A DNA stretch of 64,000 bases from positions 37,509,409-37,573,408 of the forward strand of contig NW_004624730.1 of the NCBI RefSeq assembly GCF_000247695.1. Direction: 5' to 3'. This DNA is from Heterocephalus glaber. Lineage: Eukaryota > Chordata > Mammalia > Rodentia > Bathyergidae. Under the pieces are notes generated by a model. The model was given only the letters and a program-made list of their open reading frames with translations. It did no database searches and was not told where the DNA came from. How positions within the stretch are numbered: the first letter of the stretch is position 1; each line of letters starts with the position of its first letter. The position numbers and the translations under genes are program-made. This document shows, piece after piece, positions 22,721 through 34,577 of the stretch.

Positions 22721-23639
22721 TCCATAATATGTTGGGTCTGAAAGCCTACCGATCTCTAACAAAATCCTTGCACCTTAATAACAAGACACTGGCCCTAGAC
22801 CATATGTACATGTATCTGTAAGTATGAGTATGAGTCTAAGCATGTGTAAATTCAATTTTCAATAAAAATATTCTTATTAAGTAGAACTAAAAAGAAGTAG
22901 GTGCTGGAACAATTATGTAGTATATCTGCTACAAGAGTTAACTTTGGAAACAGCCTATAAATGCACGTGTTGTTTAAAAGCTAAAGGACTAAACAGGGGT
23001 TTGAATTAATTATGTTCTGTCAAATTTTTTTAGCTTCTAACCCCATGAGGATTATTTCTGTCTCTGGTAAACTGGTGACAAAAGTTGGAATGAGAAGCAA
23101 ATGGCCTACATGGAACAAATCGAGTGGAGAGATGCTAGTATAGTTGAATCTCTTGACATTTCTTTGGTTTCCCCTCTTCCCACCTCCCATTTACTCACTT
23201 TGAGACCTTCAGATGCAATTCATTCATGAAAACAGCCTTCTAGGGAAGCTTGAAGAATTGTCTAGGCCAGCTTCTTGCCTTTAGTCAAAGCTTCACTTGA
23301 AACAATTGAGAACATTATCTATCCCTCCTTTGGGAAAAACACTGGAGTTCAGTCTGTTGTCTACCTACACTGCAGCTGTGTCTACGATGTTCTCCCTATA
23401 TCAAATTGCAATACAAGCCCATGCTCTCCTAGTATGCTCCTACTAGTATGCTTTCTGTGTGTGGCAAGTTGATATTCAGCCTGTGGGAAACACCCACTAC
23501 AGTGCATAGTGCTGATGTGGCCACAGCCCCCAGGAGCACAGCTCTTCTGGTTTCTTCCAAATTAACCATCAGGTGAACAGTCATTCTTCTCCTCTGACTT
23601 CATCACTGCTAGTCCACCCTCCAGATTCCTTCTCTCTAT
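22721..23639. other. Unassigned intron sequence
   Basis: Nothing supported as gene or named repeat. Confidence 0.4.
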
Positions 23640-23795
23640 TGCATTGGTTCCCAAACTAGAGAGAACCCAGGACATTTACTAGAACATACTTTGCTGGGCT
23701 GCATCCCCAGAGTTTCTGACCTGTAGGTCTGGCCTGAGGCCTGAATATTTGCAATTTCTCACCAGTCTGCACACTTTGGGAGCCACTCCTCCAGT
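23640..23795 (+). mobile_element. MER5-like hAT-Charlie DNA transposon fragment
   Basis: GCATTGGTTCCCAAACTAGA, GGCTGCATCCCCAGAGTTTC, CTGACCTGTAGGTCTGGCCT and CACACTTTGGGAGCCACTCC give the MER5 order with inverted ends (GGTTCCCAAA against TTTGGGAGCC). It is non-autonomous and mammal-wide in age. Confidence 0.7.
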
Positions 23796-24065
23796 CCATC
23801 ACTAAATCTCAGCTCCAGTGCTCCCAGCTCCTGCATGTCTTCCACCTTGCAAGGTACTACTAGCTTCTGCAATCTTAGGGGTAAAGTATGGCCTTATCCT
23901 CACCACAAATACGTGCTATTTAGTGACTTCTAATCAAAAAAGCACTGTGCTAAATACACTACTGATATACACACATTATTTGTATTTCTTCCAACAACTC
24001 CACTTTTGGTATCATGAAACAAACAGAAAGGTTAAGTAGCTCAGTGATAACAAGTAATAAAAAGA
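23796..24065. other. Unassigned intron sequence
   Basis: Partly MIR/L2-like near 23940 (ACTGTGCTAAATACACTACT), otherwise nothing seen. Confidence 0.35.
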
Positions 24066-24150
24066 GGGCCAGGGATTTAGCTCAGTGGTTCCGGCGCCTG
24101 CCTCGAAAGCGCAAGGTCCCAAGTTCGGTCCCTGGTACCAAAAAAAAAAA
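24066..24150 (+). repeat. ID-type SINE, near consensus
   Basis: GGGCCAGGGATTTAGCTCAG, TGGTTCCGGCGCCTGCCTCG, AAGTTCGGTCCCTGGTACC and an A tail. CpG sites are retained, so it is a relatively young copy. Confidence 0.95.
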
Positions 24151-24920
24151 GAAGTTATGGTACTCAAAATTGGGATTTATCTGGAATGTTTTTGCTCTTT
24201 CTACTATTCCTGAGTTAGAAAAACATTGTTAACTTTTCTATCAACTCCAAGACATTGGTAGCAGCTGCCTGGAGCACTGGGTTGAGAAGTCTCATGGACA
24301 ACGAGTGCTCAGCAGGATGAGTTCTAGAATTGGTGAGCTCCCCCTGTGAGGCTGCTGGAATGCAGAGGGGCCACATGTGTGTCCTATATTTGCTGCCCCA
24401 ACACTGCGCTTTTCCTTGTTCATGGATCAATCCTGTTAGGACCCAGAATCAGGTGAGAAACATATATTCAAATTTGTTTTGTAGAGAGAAATAAAACTTA
24501 ATTTCCTTCTCCCTTCCTTTCTGTGAAGGATGAATCTAAGTTTTTGAGCTTAGACTTGAGAAGGTATATAAAACTGTAAAGTAAAATGAGATGCAACTAA
24601 CATGTAGGTAATAGTAACCAACACAGGCATTTTGCCTTTAAGTGATAGAGACATTAATTATAGCCTTTGCATTTCATATGTCTTTCAGTGTGACCTATCT
24701 GATGGATTGCTTTATATTGAAATAGTCCACTGTGACTTAATAAGGAAATAATGACATTTCTAGTTTAGTTCCTCCCTCTATTACTAATATTCAGTGTGGG
24801 ACTTACTATTTTGTCTCTTAGTGTTTTACATGAAAAATGAATGTGGTGCTACTTTTCTGCTTCATCTTACTTTTTTTATGAAAATGATAAAATGATATAT
24901 AACTTAATGGCAGCTATTTT
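24151..24920. other. Unassigned intron sequence
   Basis: No gene or named repeat is supported. Confidence 0.4.
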
Positions 24921-24921
24921 C

Positions 24922-25290
24922 TTTAATCAATAAATATTTCCTTAAGTGTATCACCAGGCACTAAGGGTATAGCAACAAACAAAACTCATTGTTCTCATAG
25001 AACTTACATTCTAGAGAGGGGAGGCAATAAACAAAAATAAAGTGTGCAAATGTGCAAAGGAAGACTGTGCATACACATGTTCATGTGTGTGTATGACAGA
25101 GTTTTGCTATTTTAGATGGGTTATGCGGGGAAGGACTGTTTAGGAAGGTACCATTGAGTGTGGGGCGGAAGCCAAATGTGTAGGTGTAGAAGCAGAGAAC
25201 TCCAAGCAGAGAAATAGCCAGTGTCAAGATTTTAAGGATGGATGTAGACAGGGGCCAGATTAAGTAGACTAGTAGGGGTTTTCTGCTGAG
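24922..25290 (-). repeat. L2 LINE 3' fragment (antisense)
   Basis: CAATAAATATTTCCTTAAGT, CACCAGGCACTAAGGGTATA, GCAACAAACAAAACTCATTG, TCTCATAGAACTTACATTCT and GAGGGGAGGCAATAAAC are the inverted L2 3' end. The more internal L2 segment may extend to 25290 (GGGGCCAGATTAAGTAG). Confidence 0.8.
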
Positions 25291-27029
25291 GGTGATGCAA
25301 CCCCCTACCTCTGTCTAGATGTGAAAGTAGTGATTTGAGAGGAAAATGCTAGAGTTGAAGGCAGAGCACTATTGGCTTTTAATGGATGGGGACCAGGGGT
25401 CCCCTCTTGCACTGCACTGGATAGACTCACGCAGGGTTCTTGCTCATATGGTAAGGCAAAAATTGTCTCTATGGAGAAACCCTGAAGAGTCTCTAAGGCC
25501 AGATTAAGAGGTTGGAAACTGAACCTAAGTATGTAGGAAGCTCTTGGAGAGTTGTAAGCTTTAAATGATGACCTGTAGATCACGTTGACTACTGAGTGGA
25601 AGGTGAATTGTAAGGACACAAAAGTAAAAGAAGAGAAACTCAACAGAAAGTGATTTCAATGTCCAGAACAGAGATGATACTGGTCTGGACAAAAGGAGTG
25701 AGTATGAAGATTTTGAAACCTACTTTAACCTTCAAAAAGAAGGCTGCTGCCTAAGTATAAAATCTATTTCCTCTGTCACCCTTGTGTTAGCTTTTTTTTT
25801 CCTTGAGAAATTTTTCCATTTCAAAACCAACTGGTTTCCTCTATATTTATTTAAGAGAATTTTATGACACCAAATTACAGAAGAACTTGCTCTTTCAGAC
25901 ACAAGACCTTATCCTCTTGCACCTTAACCTTACATATCCATTTGCATTTCAAGTTGTTCACAGCTCAGCAAGGTAATCTATTTGATTTGAGCTTGTAAAA
26001 AGAAAAAAAAAATTACATGTGCTCCTTGAATAACAATATGTGATTTCCTTCTCTGACAGGTCAATAAGAATTAGCCTGCATATATCATTTTACAAAACTG
26101 ATGCCTAATCACTAGCAAGTACCAAGTGTACATTTATTCTCCTGAAAGTGTAACATTAAGTGAACATCAAAATCTTTTGAAGCGATTGCAGGCATTTCAG
26201 TACTAATTTTACTTGGATATAAATCCTTAAAAATAGTTTTCAGGTGCATCAGTTTCTCCCTCCACAAGCCAATTGAGCTTCCAAGATGTTAGAGAATCTG
26301 CCTTACTGCTGACCTTGTCTCTCCTCATCATCTTCTTTTTCTGCACCCCCACTGCAGGTGGTCCCCACACTGCCAAGCATGTCCCTACATTCAGAGATCC
26401 ACAGAGCAATAATGTGGGAACCAGAGTTCACTTCAGAAGATCTGACTTCTTACCTGGGAGGAGAACCATCTTGTTCCCCAGGCTAAGCTGAAGCGGGTGG
26501 CAAGAGGAGGAGAGAGGGGAGGTGGCTGGCTTAGGCCATCCCCATATAGTGAATGATTTCACTGAGTGGTAGGTGTCTCAGCAATCAGCATATGGGACCT
26601 CCTCACCAGAATCTTGTGCACCAAGATCCGAGGCCAGTAGTCACCACAGGAAGTACCCAGAAAACAGATGGTGGTGGGAGGACACTCCATGGCCTCCACC
26701 TAATGGATGGAACCAGGTACTCACTAACCCACATACAGTACTATCATCCAATGTCTGAACAAAACTGAAGAGAAACAAAAAGGGCCATCCCCACCCCAAA
26801 TAAATCACCTATAATTTAAACCCTTGACAAAAGCCAAGCTCCCAGAATTTTAAAAAAAACTTGAAGCAAAGCAAGAAAACAAGTGGCCTCCCCTTACTGT
26901 AAAACCCAAGGAGGAGGAAGCTCTGCCTTCATCTCTGGGTTACAGGTGTGGCCCTGCAGGAGGCGGTATATTTCACTGCCTAGCCAAAAGAGGACATGCT
27001 AGGATTGTATATTGGAAAGGAAAAAGCAA
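25291..27029. other. Unassigned intron sequence
   Basis: A 112-codon antisense frame (25305-25643) shows no known domain. Part of the region may be further antisense L2. Nothing else is supported. Confidence 0.35.
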
Positions 27030-27325
27030 AGGCTTTGCATTAAGAAATCTTGTTGTTACTAACTAGCTGTGAAAAATTTGGACAAGTTTACCTTCTTGAT
27101 TTTCAGAAATGAGTTAATCAAAATTTCTTTCAAACCCTGAGTTATCCTAAGATTGACTCATAATTCGACTCACTTTCTTTGCTTATCTTTTTCCCTCTAT
27201 TAGCTCTTATGCTTCGCTGAAGATATCAACAATGTCATGATTTTTTCTTTGAATTTCCAGAGTATAGCTGCATACAGGTGTGCTTATTAGGTGTTCAATA
27301 AACATCTGTTGTTGAATGAATGAAT
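27030..27325 (+). repeat. MIR fragment followed by L2 3' end
   Basis: 27040-27115 (TAACTAGCTGTGAAAAATTT, GGACAAGTTTACC) resembles a MIR core. 27160-27325 ends GCTTATTAGGTGTTCAATAA then ACATCTGTTGTTGAATGAAT, the classic L2 3' terminus. Confidence 0.65.
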
Positions 27326-28829
27326 AGGAGGCTATAACACAAAATAAGCCCAAGTCAATTCAAAACTTAAGAGCCAGCTTTTGCTTAAAACAATATATTC
27401 TGCCCATAAGATCCTAGACATCTTAGAATTAAAAAGAGAGAAAAGGGAGTTTTAGATATTATGGCCATAATTTTTAGACACCACAATTTCTAATACTCTA
27501 TGTCTCCACCAAGATACACTAGTTTCATAGGATTTCAGAAATACTAAAATTTTACCTAGACTTTATGGAATATTTTATATTTATAAAGAGCTAGTATAAA
27601 ATTGCTGAGTAGAAATTTCCAGATCCTTTATTCCATGATTTCATACCTAAACTCATTCCAGGAGGAAAAAAACAACCTAAAAAACCTAAATTAAAAGTTT
27701 AAAACAGCTTGCCTTTTCTCTGTAAAACTCTGCTCCTTTCATTTATTTAAAATGTGTAACTACCAAAGGATCATAGTTAAAACTGCTAAAAAGAAAAACA
27801 GGAAAGGTCATATGCACTCACACCCCTAGGCTGTCTGGTCGAGTTACCAAAAATGGTAAGGCCTTGTTGGTGTGGTGTTGGGAGGAACCTTCTTGGAGGC
27901 TAGGCTGGGTAACAGAAGTGGCAAACCCAAGCCCGATCCCCTTCCAGGAGCTGAGATTTCCCAAGACTGAGAAAGGATACAGCAGCAAAACTTTTGGGCT
28001 GCAGCCAAATGTTTGAATTTTATACTAATCAGGGAGGACATACATGAGTGATTTCAGAAGCCACTGGAAAAGGGTCAAAAGAAAAGGGAAATGAAGTCCA
28101 TTGTGCCCCTTCCTTACAGCACCCCCTTTGCTGAGCAGATGCTGCCACTGGGAAGGTTACTGAAGGGCTAGGGCAGGGAGGTACTGTACCTAAAAGTGCA
28201 AGAATCGCTAATGGTGTCCTCAGGGGACACTGACTGAGCATTTTCTTGAAAATATCACCCATGAGGCAAAGAGTAACACACATTTCCAACTCATGATCGG
28301 GATGTGCATTGGATGACTAATTCATCAAGTTTTCTAAACTCTGTTTGCAACATAAGTAGCAAGTGTCATGAACTCAATTATTTTTATCTTTTCTGTCTGT
28401 TCTATAAGGAAGCAAAGCCCTTGGACTCTTATTAGTGCAATCTTGGGAGTGGGGGCAGGGACCACTATGAGACTATAATAAAAGTGTAGGTTTAATGACA
28501 ATAATAAACCTTATTCTGGTTCATTGTGGACATACTCTTTAAAGTGTTTGAGAACTTCAGTGTAAACCTCCCACAGCTGATTCTTCTTTCTAGCCGTTGT
28601 AAGAGATGAAGAACAAACTAATATTCCCTGGCCTTTTCTTTCAACTGGTTTCTTCCAGCGTTCACTTCTATGCTAAATGGATTCTTAGCCTTTTCATAAA
28701 AGGCAGTTGCTCTAGTCTTGGCTACTTTGTGGGGGTTTTGCCCTAAGTTTGTATTAGAAAAAGGACATTAAGACATTAAAAAATAGCCCTATAAGTTAAG
28801 AACACCTCTACGTGTGTTAAAAATATGAA
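27326..28829. other. Unassigned intron sequence
   Basis: Nothing supported as gene or named repeat. 27820-28290 has a higher GC content and two short antisense frames without resemblance. Confidence 0.35.
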
Positions 28830-29310
28830 GTCTACCAAAAATTGAGAACAATCCAGATATCCTTCACTGGTCAACAGTGTGATAAACTGTGGTACATCTG
28901 AGCTGTGGAATACTATTCAGCAATAAAGAGAAATGAACTACTGATGCACAGAACAATCTGGATGAATCTCCACAGAACAGGGCTGAGTGAAAAAACACAT
29001 CTCAACATATTACATGTTATATAATTCCATTTATATAATATTCTTGAGATGACCGAAGAATAGAGCTGGAGAACAGATTTGCGGTTGAAGAAGAAGAGAG
29101 TGGGGCCATATGTGGGTGCCTTGTGGTGATGGGAATGTCCTGTGTCTTGAAGGTATCAGTCTCAAACCCTGGTTTAATCTTTTACTGTAGTTTGGCAAGA
29201 TGTTACCATTGATGGGAATTGGGTAAAGGTGCAAGGGGTCTCTCTGTATTATTTTTTAAAACTGCATGTAAATGTACACTAACCTTAAAATAAAAAGGTT
29301 AATTTAAAAA
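28830..29310 (+). mobile_element. Old L1 3' end
   Basis: GGAATACTATTCAGCAATAA, GAACAATCTGGATGAATCTC, ATATAATTCCATTTATATAA, GATGGGAATGTCCTGTGTCT and CTGCATGTAAATGTACACTA follow an L1M-type 3' UTR up to its A-rich end. Confidence 0.85.
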
Positions 29311-29316
29311 TAATTA

Positions 29317-29505
29317 GCTAACTGGGCACAATAGTTTACACTTGTAATCCCAGTTACTTGGGAGGCTAACCCAGGAGGATCACAAGTTTGAGGCCATCCT
29401 GAGCAACTAGTGAGCCCCTGTTTAAAAAAAAAAAAAAAATTAAAAACGACTAGGGATGTAGTTCAGCAGTGCACCACTCCTGGGTTCAATACTTGGTATC
29501 AAGAA
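29317..29505 (+). repeat. B1-dID composite SINE
   Basis: B1 half AACTGGGCACAATAGTTTAC, TTGGGAGGCTAACCCAGGAG, then an A-rich linker and the ID half CTAGGGATGTAGTTCAGCAG, CTGGGTTCAATACTTGG. It lies directly downstream of the L1 poly(A) region. Confidence 0.85.
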
Positions 29506-29933
29506 ACTAAACAGATAAATGAATAGACACAGATGAATCTCTAAATCAGAATTTTTTTAAAAGAACATCCTTGATTTTAAATATTATATACACTATGGAT
29601 TACAGTAAAGTTATAAGGAAAGGCAAGCAATTAAGCTAAATTTTAAGACAGTGTTGAAAGGAGGAAAAACAGAAAAAAATATCTTCAGTGTGGACCTCAA
29701 CGGTACCAGAATATTTTGGCTTAAAATAGAGAGTTATGGAATGCTAGTGTTCATTTATGTTCTTATTCCCTGTTTTGTAGGTATGATAATAAAGTATACA
29801 GATAAATTTTAACTCCTTCCAAAAACATAGTCTTGAGGTCTGAAGGCAACTGATCAAACTTTAAAAAGTGCCAAAATAAGGCTGTTAAGACTTTAAGTCA
29901 AAACTTAAAACCCGCAGAAGAACTAGTACACAG
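29506..29933. other. Unassigned intron sequence
   Basis: AT-rich. Nothing supported. Confidence 0.4.
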
Positions 29934-30028
29934 CTCTCTCTTTCTCTCTCTCTTCCTCTCCATCTTTTGCCCCCCTATCATCCCTTCCTTCCCCTCTCTT
30001 CCCCTCTCTTTCTCTCCCTCCCTCTGCC
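29934..30028. repeat. CT-rich polypyrimidine tract
   Basis: CTCTCTCTTTCTCTCTCTCT followed by CCTTCC/CCCTCTC units for about 95 bases. Confidence 0.9.
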
Positions 30029-31316
30029 TTCACTGGTGAAAATTTTGAAGAAACTTTGTGGGAGTGAAGAACATTTGAGAGAAAACACATCACCAGGGCA
30101 GAACTGGTTTAGCACAGGTACTTTTCCAAAGTAGAAAGGTCAAAAGAAAGCCTGCCTCTGAAAAGCTAGCATTCTGCTACAAAGTTTCCATGGAAGAGAG
30201 GCCTGTTGAACAACAGAATGTGTGGGATGGGGCTGCTGTGCAACCATGAATCAGGTGAGCAGCTTGCCCTGCCTTTCCTCGTGTGCAGAGCAGATAGGGC
30301 TGTTCTATGCCCTCGCTTAATATTTCTTATTTGCTTCACTCTTTACATGCCTTAAACAGCTCATTTTTTCTGCACCTTTGCTTAGCCAAGTTCCCTGTAT
30401 TTGATTCCTTTGATCTTTCTGCTAACATCAATCTCTTCCTCTAATTATTTTCTGTGCTACTTCTTTGAACCCCTTCCAGTTGCCTCCTTTTCTCGAGGAG
30501 CCAGGTGTTAATAAAGATTTGGGTTGAGGTTCAGGCAGAATCCGGTAGAGGCAGCTGCTTGCCCCCAGGGTCTCATGTTGCCTCCTCTTTAAGCAGCACA
30601 GGTGGTTTACCAAAGGCACCAGACATTCCAGTCCTGAGAATAGTGCCTGGCACATGACAGGTACAGTAATTACCAAATGGAAGAGCTAATTGGCATCTCT
30701 TAAATGAGCTAGATCATATTCTAACTTGCACTTAATTTGCTTTCCCATTCCACCCTCAGCCCACATCTTTTTCTGCTTTGGGGTTTTTCTTTATGGTCTA
30801 ATAGTTCTTTCATACTTACTTCTTTCATGCTTTAGTTTACACATTTTTTAAATTAAACTTACTTTTATTTCCTCCTCATAGATTTAACCTCATTAGTTTA
30901 ATTCATGTTTTAGGATTTTGCTAGTAATCTTATGTACCAGATTAGCATTATTTATAAATTAATCTACTTTATCCCTTTTTATAAATGATTCATAATCATG
31001 TTAATATTGTCTTTTTTTAGTCTCCTTATTACTTTGACTCAATGTTTGTTAATTTTCTCAGTGTTTTTCCAATCAGCCACAGTGCAAGGTTCATCATCAC
31101 CTATGATTCTGCACAGGTTTGGACTAAGAAGAATAAAGACCATTGTCTTAAATTATATAATAGTCTGGGGCTTGCTTCAAAATGATCTAATGAGATAAGG
31201 TAAAAATAAAATTGCCATAGCTTGATAGTTGCTAGCGTTTAGTGATAGATACATGGGGATTCTTTGTAATATTCAGTTATCCAAATACTTTTAAAAGAAG
31301 GTTAAAAATAAAAAAA
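30029..31316. other. Unassigned intron sequence with an L2/MIR-like scrap
   Basis: 30640-30680 (AATAGTGCCTGGCACATGAC) matches the common L2/MIR 3' end. The rest is unassigned. Confidence 0.45.
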
Positions 31317-31474
31317 TTTAACTGGGTATGGGGTGCATGACTATAATCCCAGCACTTGGGAAACGGGAAGGGAGATCATGGCGAGTTGAAGGCCACCCTG
31401 AGCTACACAGTGAGTTCAAGGCCAGTCTGAACTACATAGTGAGATCCTGCCTCAAAAAACAAAACAAACAAAAT
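31317..31474 (+). repeat. B1 SINE with internal duplication
   Basis: ACTGGGTATGGGGTGCATGA, ATAATCCCAGCACTTGGGAA, then the duplicated segment CTACACAGTGAGTTCAAGGC and CTACATAGTGAGATCCTGCC, and an A-rich end. The internal duplication is a hallmark of rodent B1. Confidence 0.9.
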
Positions 31475-32140
31475 AATGATATTTTTAAGTAAAGAAATGT
31501 AGACAAACAGTTATAAAATTGGTCCATATGAATTATCTGAGGATTCACAGAAAGGGAAGTCCTCCAACATCCTTTTCCTGTGTTTGTCATTGTCATCTGC
31601 TGGTGGTCCAGGCATTCCTCGCATTCATTGAGAGGTTGGCACCTCTGCCCTCTTCTTTGCTTTTCAAACTCAGTTATCGTGTACACCCCATTACATCACC
31701 CTGGTGTGTGGCTTATCCAACACCCTACATCAACAATACTAACCATCTACATTTTCACTCCTTCCCAGAAATTCACTTTCCCTTGATTTGCCCCAAAGTA
31801 ACTTTTTAAATAATGCAGATACATATATGCTGAAGATCTAACACTCTGGATAAGGCCTTCAGGTAATATTTTCATATAAAACTTATATTTTGTTAACATC
31901 AGTAAACACATAAAACACATATAATCTAGCCATTTGTGGCTTAAAATCCTCCAGGTCTATCAACTTCAAGTTTAAATTCATCTTTCATATCCTTCACATC
32001 CAACCTTTCCTATCATTTCTAGCCTCTATCCTGACATCTTCAAGTGTTTACTCTCTAGCTGTACCAAACTTTTTTCATTTGTGAGTGGCAAGCCATGGTT
32101 TCTTACCTCTCCAATCTTTAAAAAAAATTTTTTTTGAAAA
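31475..32140. other. Unassigned intron sequence
   Basis: The overlapping frames at 31519-31809 and 31580-31786 show no known domain. Nothing else is supported. Confidence 0.4.
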
Positions 32141-32280
32141 TGTTTTGTTTTCTGAGATAGGGTCTCCCTATGTAGTCCAGGCTGGCCTTGAACTCACTAT
32201 GTAGCTCAGGCTGGCCTCAAACTCAAGGCAATCCACCTGTCTCAGCCTCCTTTGTGCTAGCCTCCACAGTGCCTGGCTCA
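32141..32280 (-). repeat. B1 SINE with internal duplication (antisense)
   Basis: TCTGAGATAGGGTCTCCCTA, then TGTAGTCCAGGCTGGCCTTG and TGTAGCTCAGGCTGGCCTCA (the two duplicated copies), ending CCACAGTGCCTGGCTC. Confidence 0.9.
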
Positions 32281-32309
32281 TCTTCAAGCATTTGACCATA
32301 CTATCTTCC

Positions 32310-32645
32310 CAGATTAGCATGTTCTTCTGTCATTCAGCCTCTGGGACACTTTAGCAACTTTTGTTTGTATTTCAAGACCCGACTCAAGTTATCATTCTTT
32401 TTGGAAGGCTTCCCTGACCTATCCATATTAAGTTAAATTCCTCTCCACCAACTTTTTCATAGCATGCTTTGACTATGCTCATCTTGACTTTGAAACCCAA
32501 CTTTGATCACTGGTATTCTTTGTTTTCTTTCTAGACCATGAGCTCTTTGGCCTCTTTCAAACTTCTCTCCCTAGAACACAGCCCAGAGTCTAGCATTTAG
32601 TAGAGATTTGGATTTATGAGTAACCAAATGAACAGTGGGATGAGT
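32310..32645 (+). repeat. L2 LINE 3' end
   Basis: GGAAGGCTTCCCTGACCTAT, ATAGCATGCTTTGACTATGC, CTAGACCATGAGCTCTTTGG, AACACAGCCCAGAGTCTAGC. Same order as the L2 3' ORF end and 3' UTR. Confidence 0.75.
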
Positions 32646-33500
32646 AAACAGATACTGTGTTATCTCCTTCTGAGAGCACCTCCCCACACAAGGGTCTTCT
32701 CCAGAAGTGTGATTGATGTTCTTGTTTCTGGGAAGCCCCTCCAGTTCCTACCTCTTAACTCTCCTCCTTAATCCACCTGACCATCTGGCTTCAGCCAAAA
32801 ATATATTGTCCCTGTTTCTGGTGAGTCCATCAATAAATGCATTCTGACTGTCTTCTGTTTACACTGATATATATTCAGGCAGAGGAGGAATTAGCACATC
32901 AATCCTGTAATTTCACAGAGAATATTGTTTAGGAAGTATAGGTAGTGCTGAAGTAATCAACTTTACCCAATAGGGACAGGATCAGTGCTCAGGCATAATC
33001 ACAGATGTTCCAGGTCCTCCATAACTGAACCCTCGGCCATGCTCATTAAAAGCACAGACAACCAGGCTTACAGATATGGAGTAACTCCTTACGCACAGAT
33101 GTCTCTATGTTTTGCTCAGTGGTGTGTTGAAACATCATTTTCTGACATTGCAAAGTATATATGTGCACATTTATAACAGATAAAACAAATAGCTTTTAAG
33201 CTATCCAACTATATCCTCAAATGAGTTCATATTTTTAATGTGCATCAATATAAAAATTGACAGATTGTCTCATTGATGGGATCCTCATCTTTGTTTAAAA
33301 CTACCAGAATACCCCAGCTATTTGATCAAAAGATTGATTCTTATAAAAGAAATTTATCCTCAGTCATACAGTGTATAAATTGATTTATCCTAGTTTTCAT
33401 TTGCTACTTTTGCTTTTGTTTTTAAATTTTCATAATATTTTATAGAATTTATTATGATACTTCATCAAATTTAATATACTATTTATGTGTAAAACATAGT
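32646..33500. other. Unassigned intron sequence
   Basis: Nothing supported as gene or named repeat. Confidence 0.4.
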
Positions 33501-33504
33501 ATTT

Positions 33505-33600
33505 TGGGGGCCATTAAGAACAACGAAAAGGCTGAAACAAGAGAATAAAAATTTGAGTCCAGCCTGGGCAATTTAGCAAGAGCTTGTGTCCAGATTAAAT
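33505..33600 (+). repeat. Degenerate B1 fragment interrupted by an ID SINE
   Basis: GGCTGAAACAAGAGAATAAA, TTTGAGTCCAGCCTGGGCAA, TTTAGCAAGAGCTTGTGTC is a decayed B1 3' half. The CAGATTAAAT at its end is repeated after the ID element at 33602-33689. Confidence 0.6.
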
Positions 33601-33601
33601 G

Positions 33602-33689
33602 TTTTTTGTTTTTTGGTACCGGGGATCAAACTCGGGACCTTGTGCTTGCAAGGCAGGCAGCGGAACCACTGAGCTAAATCCCCGGCCCC
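33602..33689 (-). repeat. ID-type SINE with perfect target duplication
   Basis: GGTACCGGGGATCAAACTCG, GACCTTGTGCTTGCAAGGCA, CCACTGAGCTAAATCCCCGG. CAGATTAAAT is present at 33591-33600 and again just after the element, so this is a target-primed insertion into the old B1. Confidence 0.95.
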
Positions 33690-33734
33690 AGATTAAATTT
33701 TTAAAAGACCTGGTGTAAACATTCCCTATGACTG

Positions 33735-33773
33735 TTATCATTATGTATATCTAAAATGTACCAATAAAAAAAA
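33735..33773 (+). repeat. L1-type 3' tail
   Basis: TATCTAAAATGTACCAATAA followed by an A run. It is the clearest example of the tail also seen at 1-35, 4556 and (inverted) 11643. Confidence 0.5.
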
Positions 33774-33850
33774 AGTTGGTGGTATCTCAGTGGTAGAGCA
33801 CTTGCCTGGCATCCATGAGTCCCTGGGTTCAATTCCTAGTAATGCCCCCA
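33774..33850 (+). repeat. ID-related SINE, distinct subfamily, fused to an L1 tail
   Basis: GTTGGTGGTATCTCAGTGGT (A box), AGAGCACTTGCCTGGCATCC, GGGTTCAATTCCTAGTAATG (B box). It lies directly after the L1-type poly(A) with no spacer and differs from the main ID subfamily of this window. Confidence 0.8.
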
Positions 33851-34515
33851 CCCTGTAAAACCAGAAATGTTTTCAATTATAACTGCAAGATGCCATCAAC
33901 ACATCCCAATTTCAGAGATATTAAAAGTGTGTTTTGAAGTTGATGAAATACACCATTTCTACTCTAGGAGATTATACTTGTATTCTATTGATAATAGTGA
34001 AATGAAGTTTCTTTTTTGAATAAATTTGACTTAAAATTTACTTGATTTAAATAAAAATATCATAAATAGAAGTAGAAATAAAATATAATATGTCAAGACC
34101 CTGGAGGTGTACCCAAGGGATTGAGGCTTGGCCTAACTGCCTAGGCCCAGGTACTGCCTCAGTCTCATGTGTCAGCTGTAGCCAACCCCTCTACCCTCCA
34201 GTACTCTGTTCAATTCTCACCTGGGGAAGAACCATTGAGAGGGTGAGAGAGGTTTGGGCAGTTATGCCAAAGCCCTGTTGAGGAATGTGCCTATAATTCA
34301 TCAAAGTCATTTTATGAAAGTGAAAGAAATTCCTAGGAAATAGACTCATTACAGATACTGGAATAATCTAGACTTGCCTCTATTTAAATAATAGCATACT
34401 CAGAGATTTCTGTTTTGTTTCCTTCTGTTTTGTTTTGAATCTGTTCTCCCACAAGGAAGGGAAAAGGCATTTTATTCTCTGTAGCTGGGTAATCTATTTG
34501 CAAATAATGGCTAAC
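33851..34515. other. Unassigned intron sequence
   Basis: Nothing supported apart from chance short frames. Confidence 0.4.
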
Positions 34516-34528
34516 AAAACACTGAGCA

Positions 34529-34564
34529 GTTTCCGTAGTGCAGTGGTTATCATGTTCGCCTCAC
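34529..34564 (+). pseudogene. tRNA-Val 5'-half retropseudogene (tailless), 36 nt
   Basis: The segment begins GTTTCCGTAGTGCAGTGGTT and ends TTCGCCTCAC, matching mammalian tRNA-Val(CAC) from base 1 to the anticodon with two substitutions (GTAGTGT to GTAGTGC, ATCACG to ATCATG). The D arm and anticodon 5' stem are present; the 3' anticodon stem, T arm, acceptor 3' strand and CCA are absent. It is flanked by a 13-base direct repeat with one mismatch: AAAACACTGAGCA (34516-34528) and AAAACACTAAGCA (34565-34577). The repeat can be extended 2 bases, so the 3' junction is uncertain by 2 nt. There is no A tail. This fits LINE-1-mediated retroposition of a tRNA half, a known class of tailless retropseudogenes. 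It is not a functional tRNA gene. Confidence 0.9.
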
Positions 34565-34577
34565 AAAACACTAAGCA

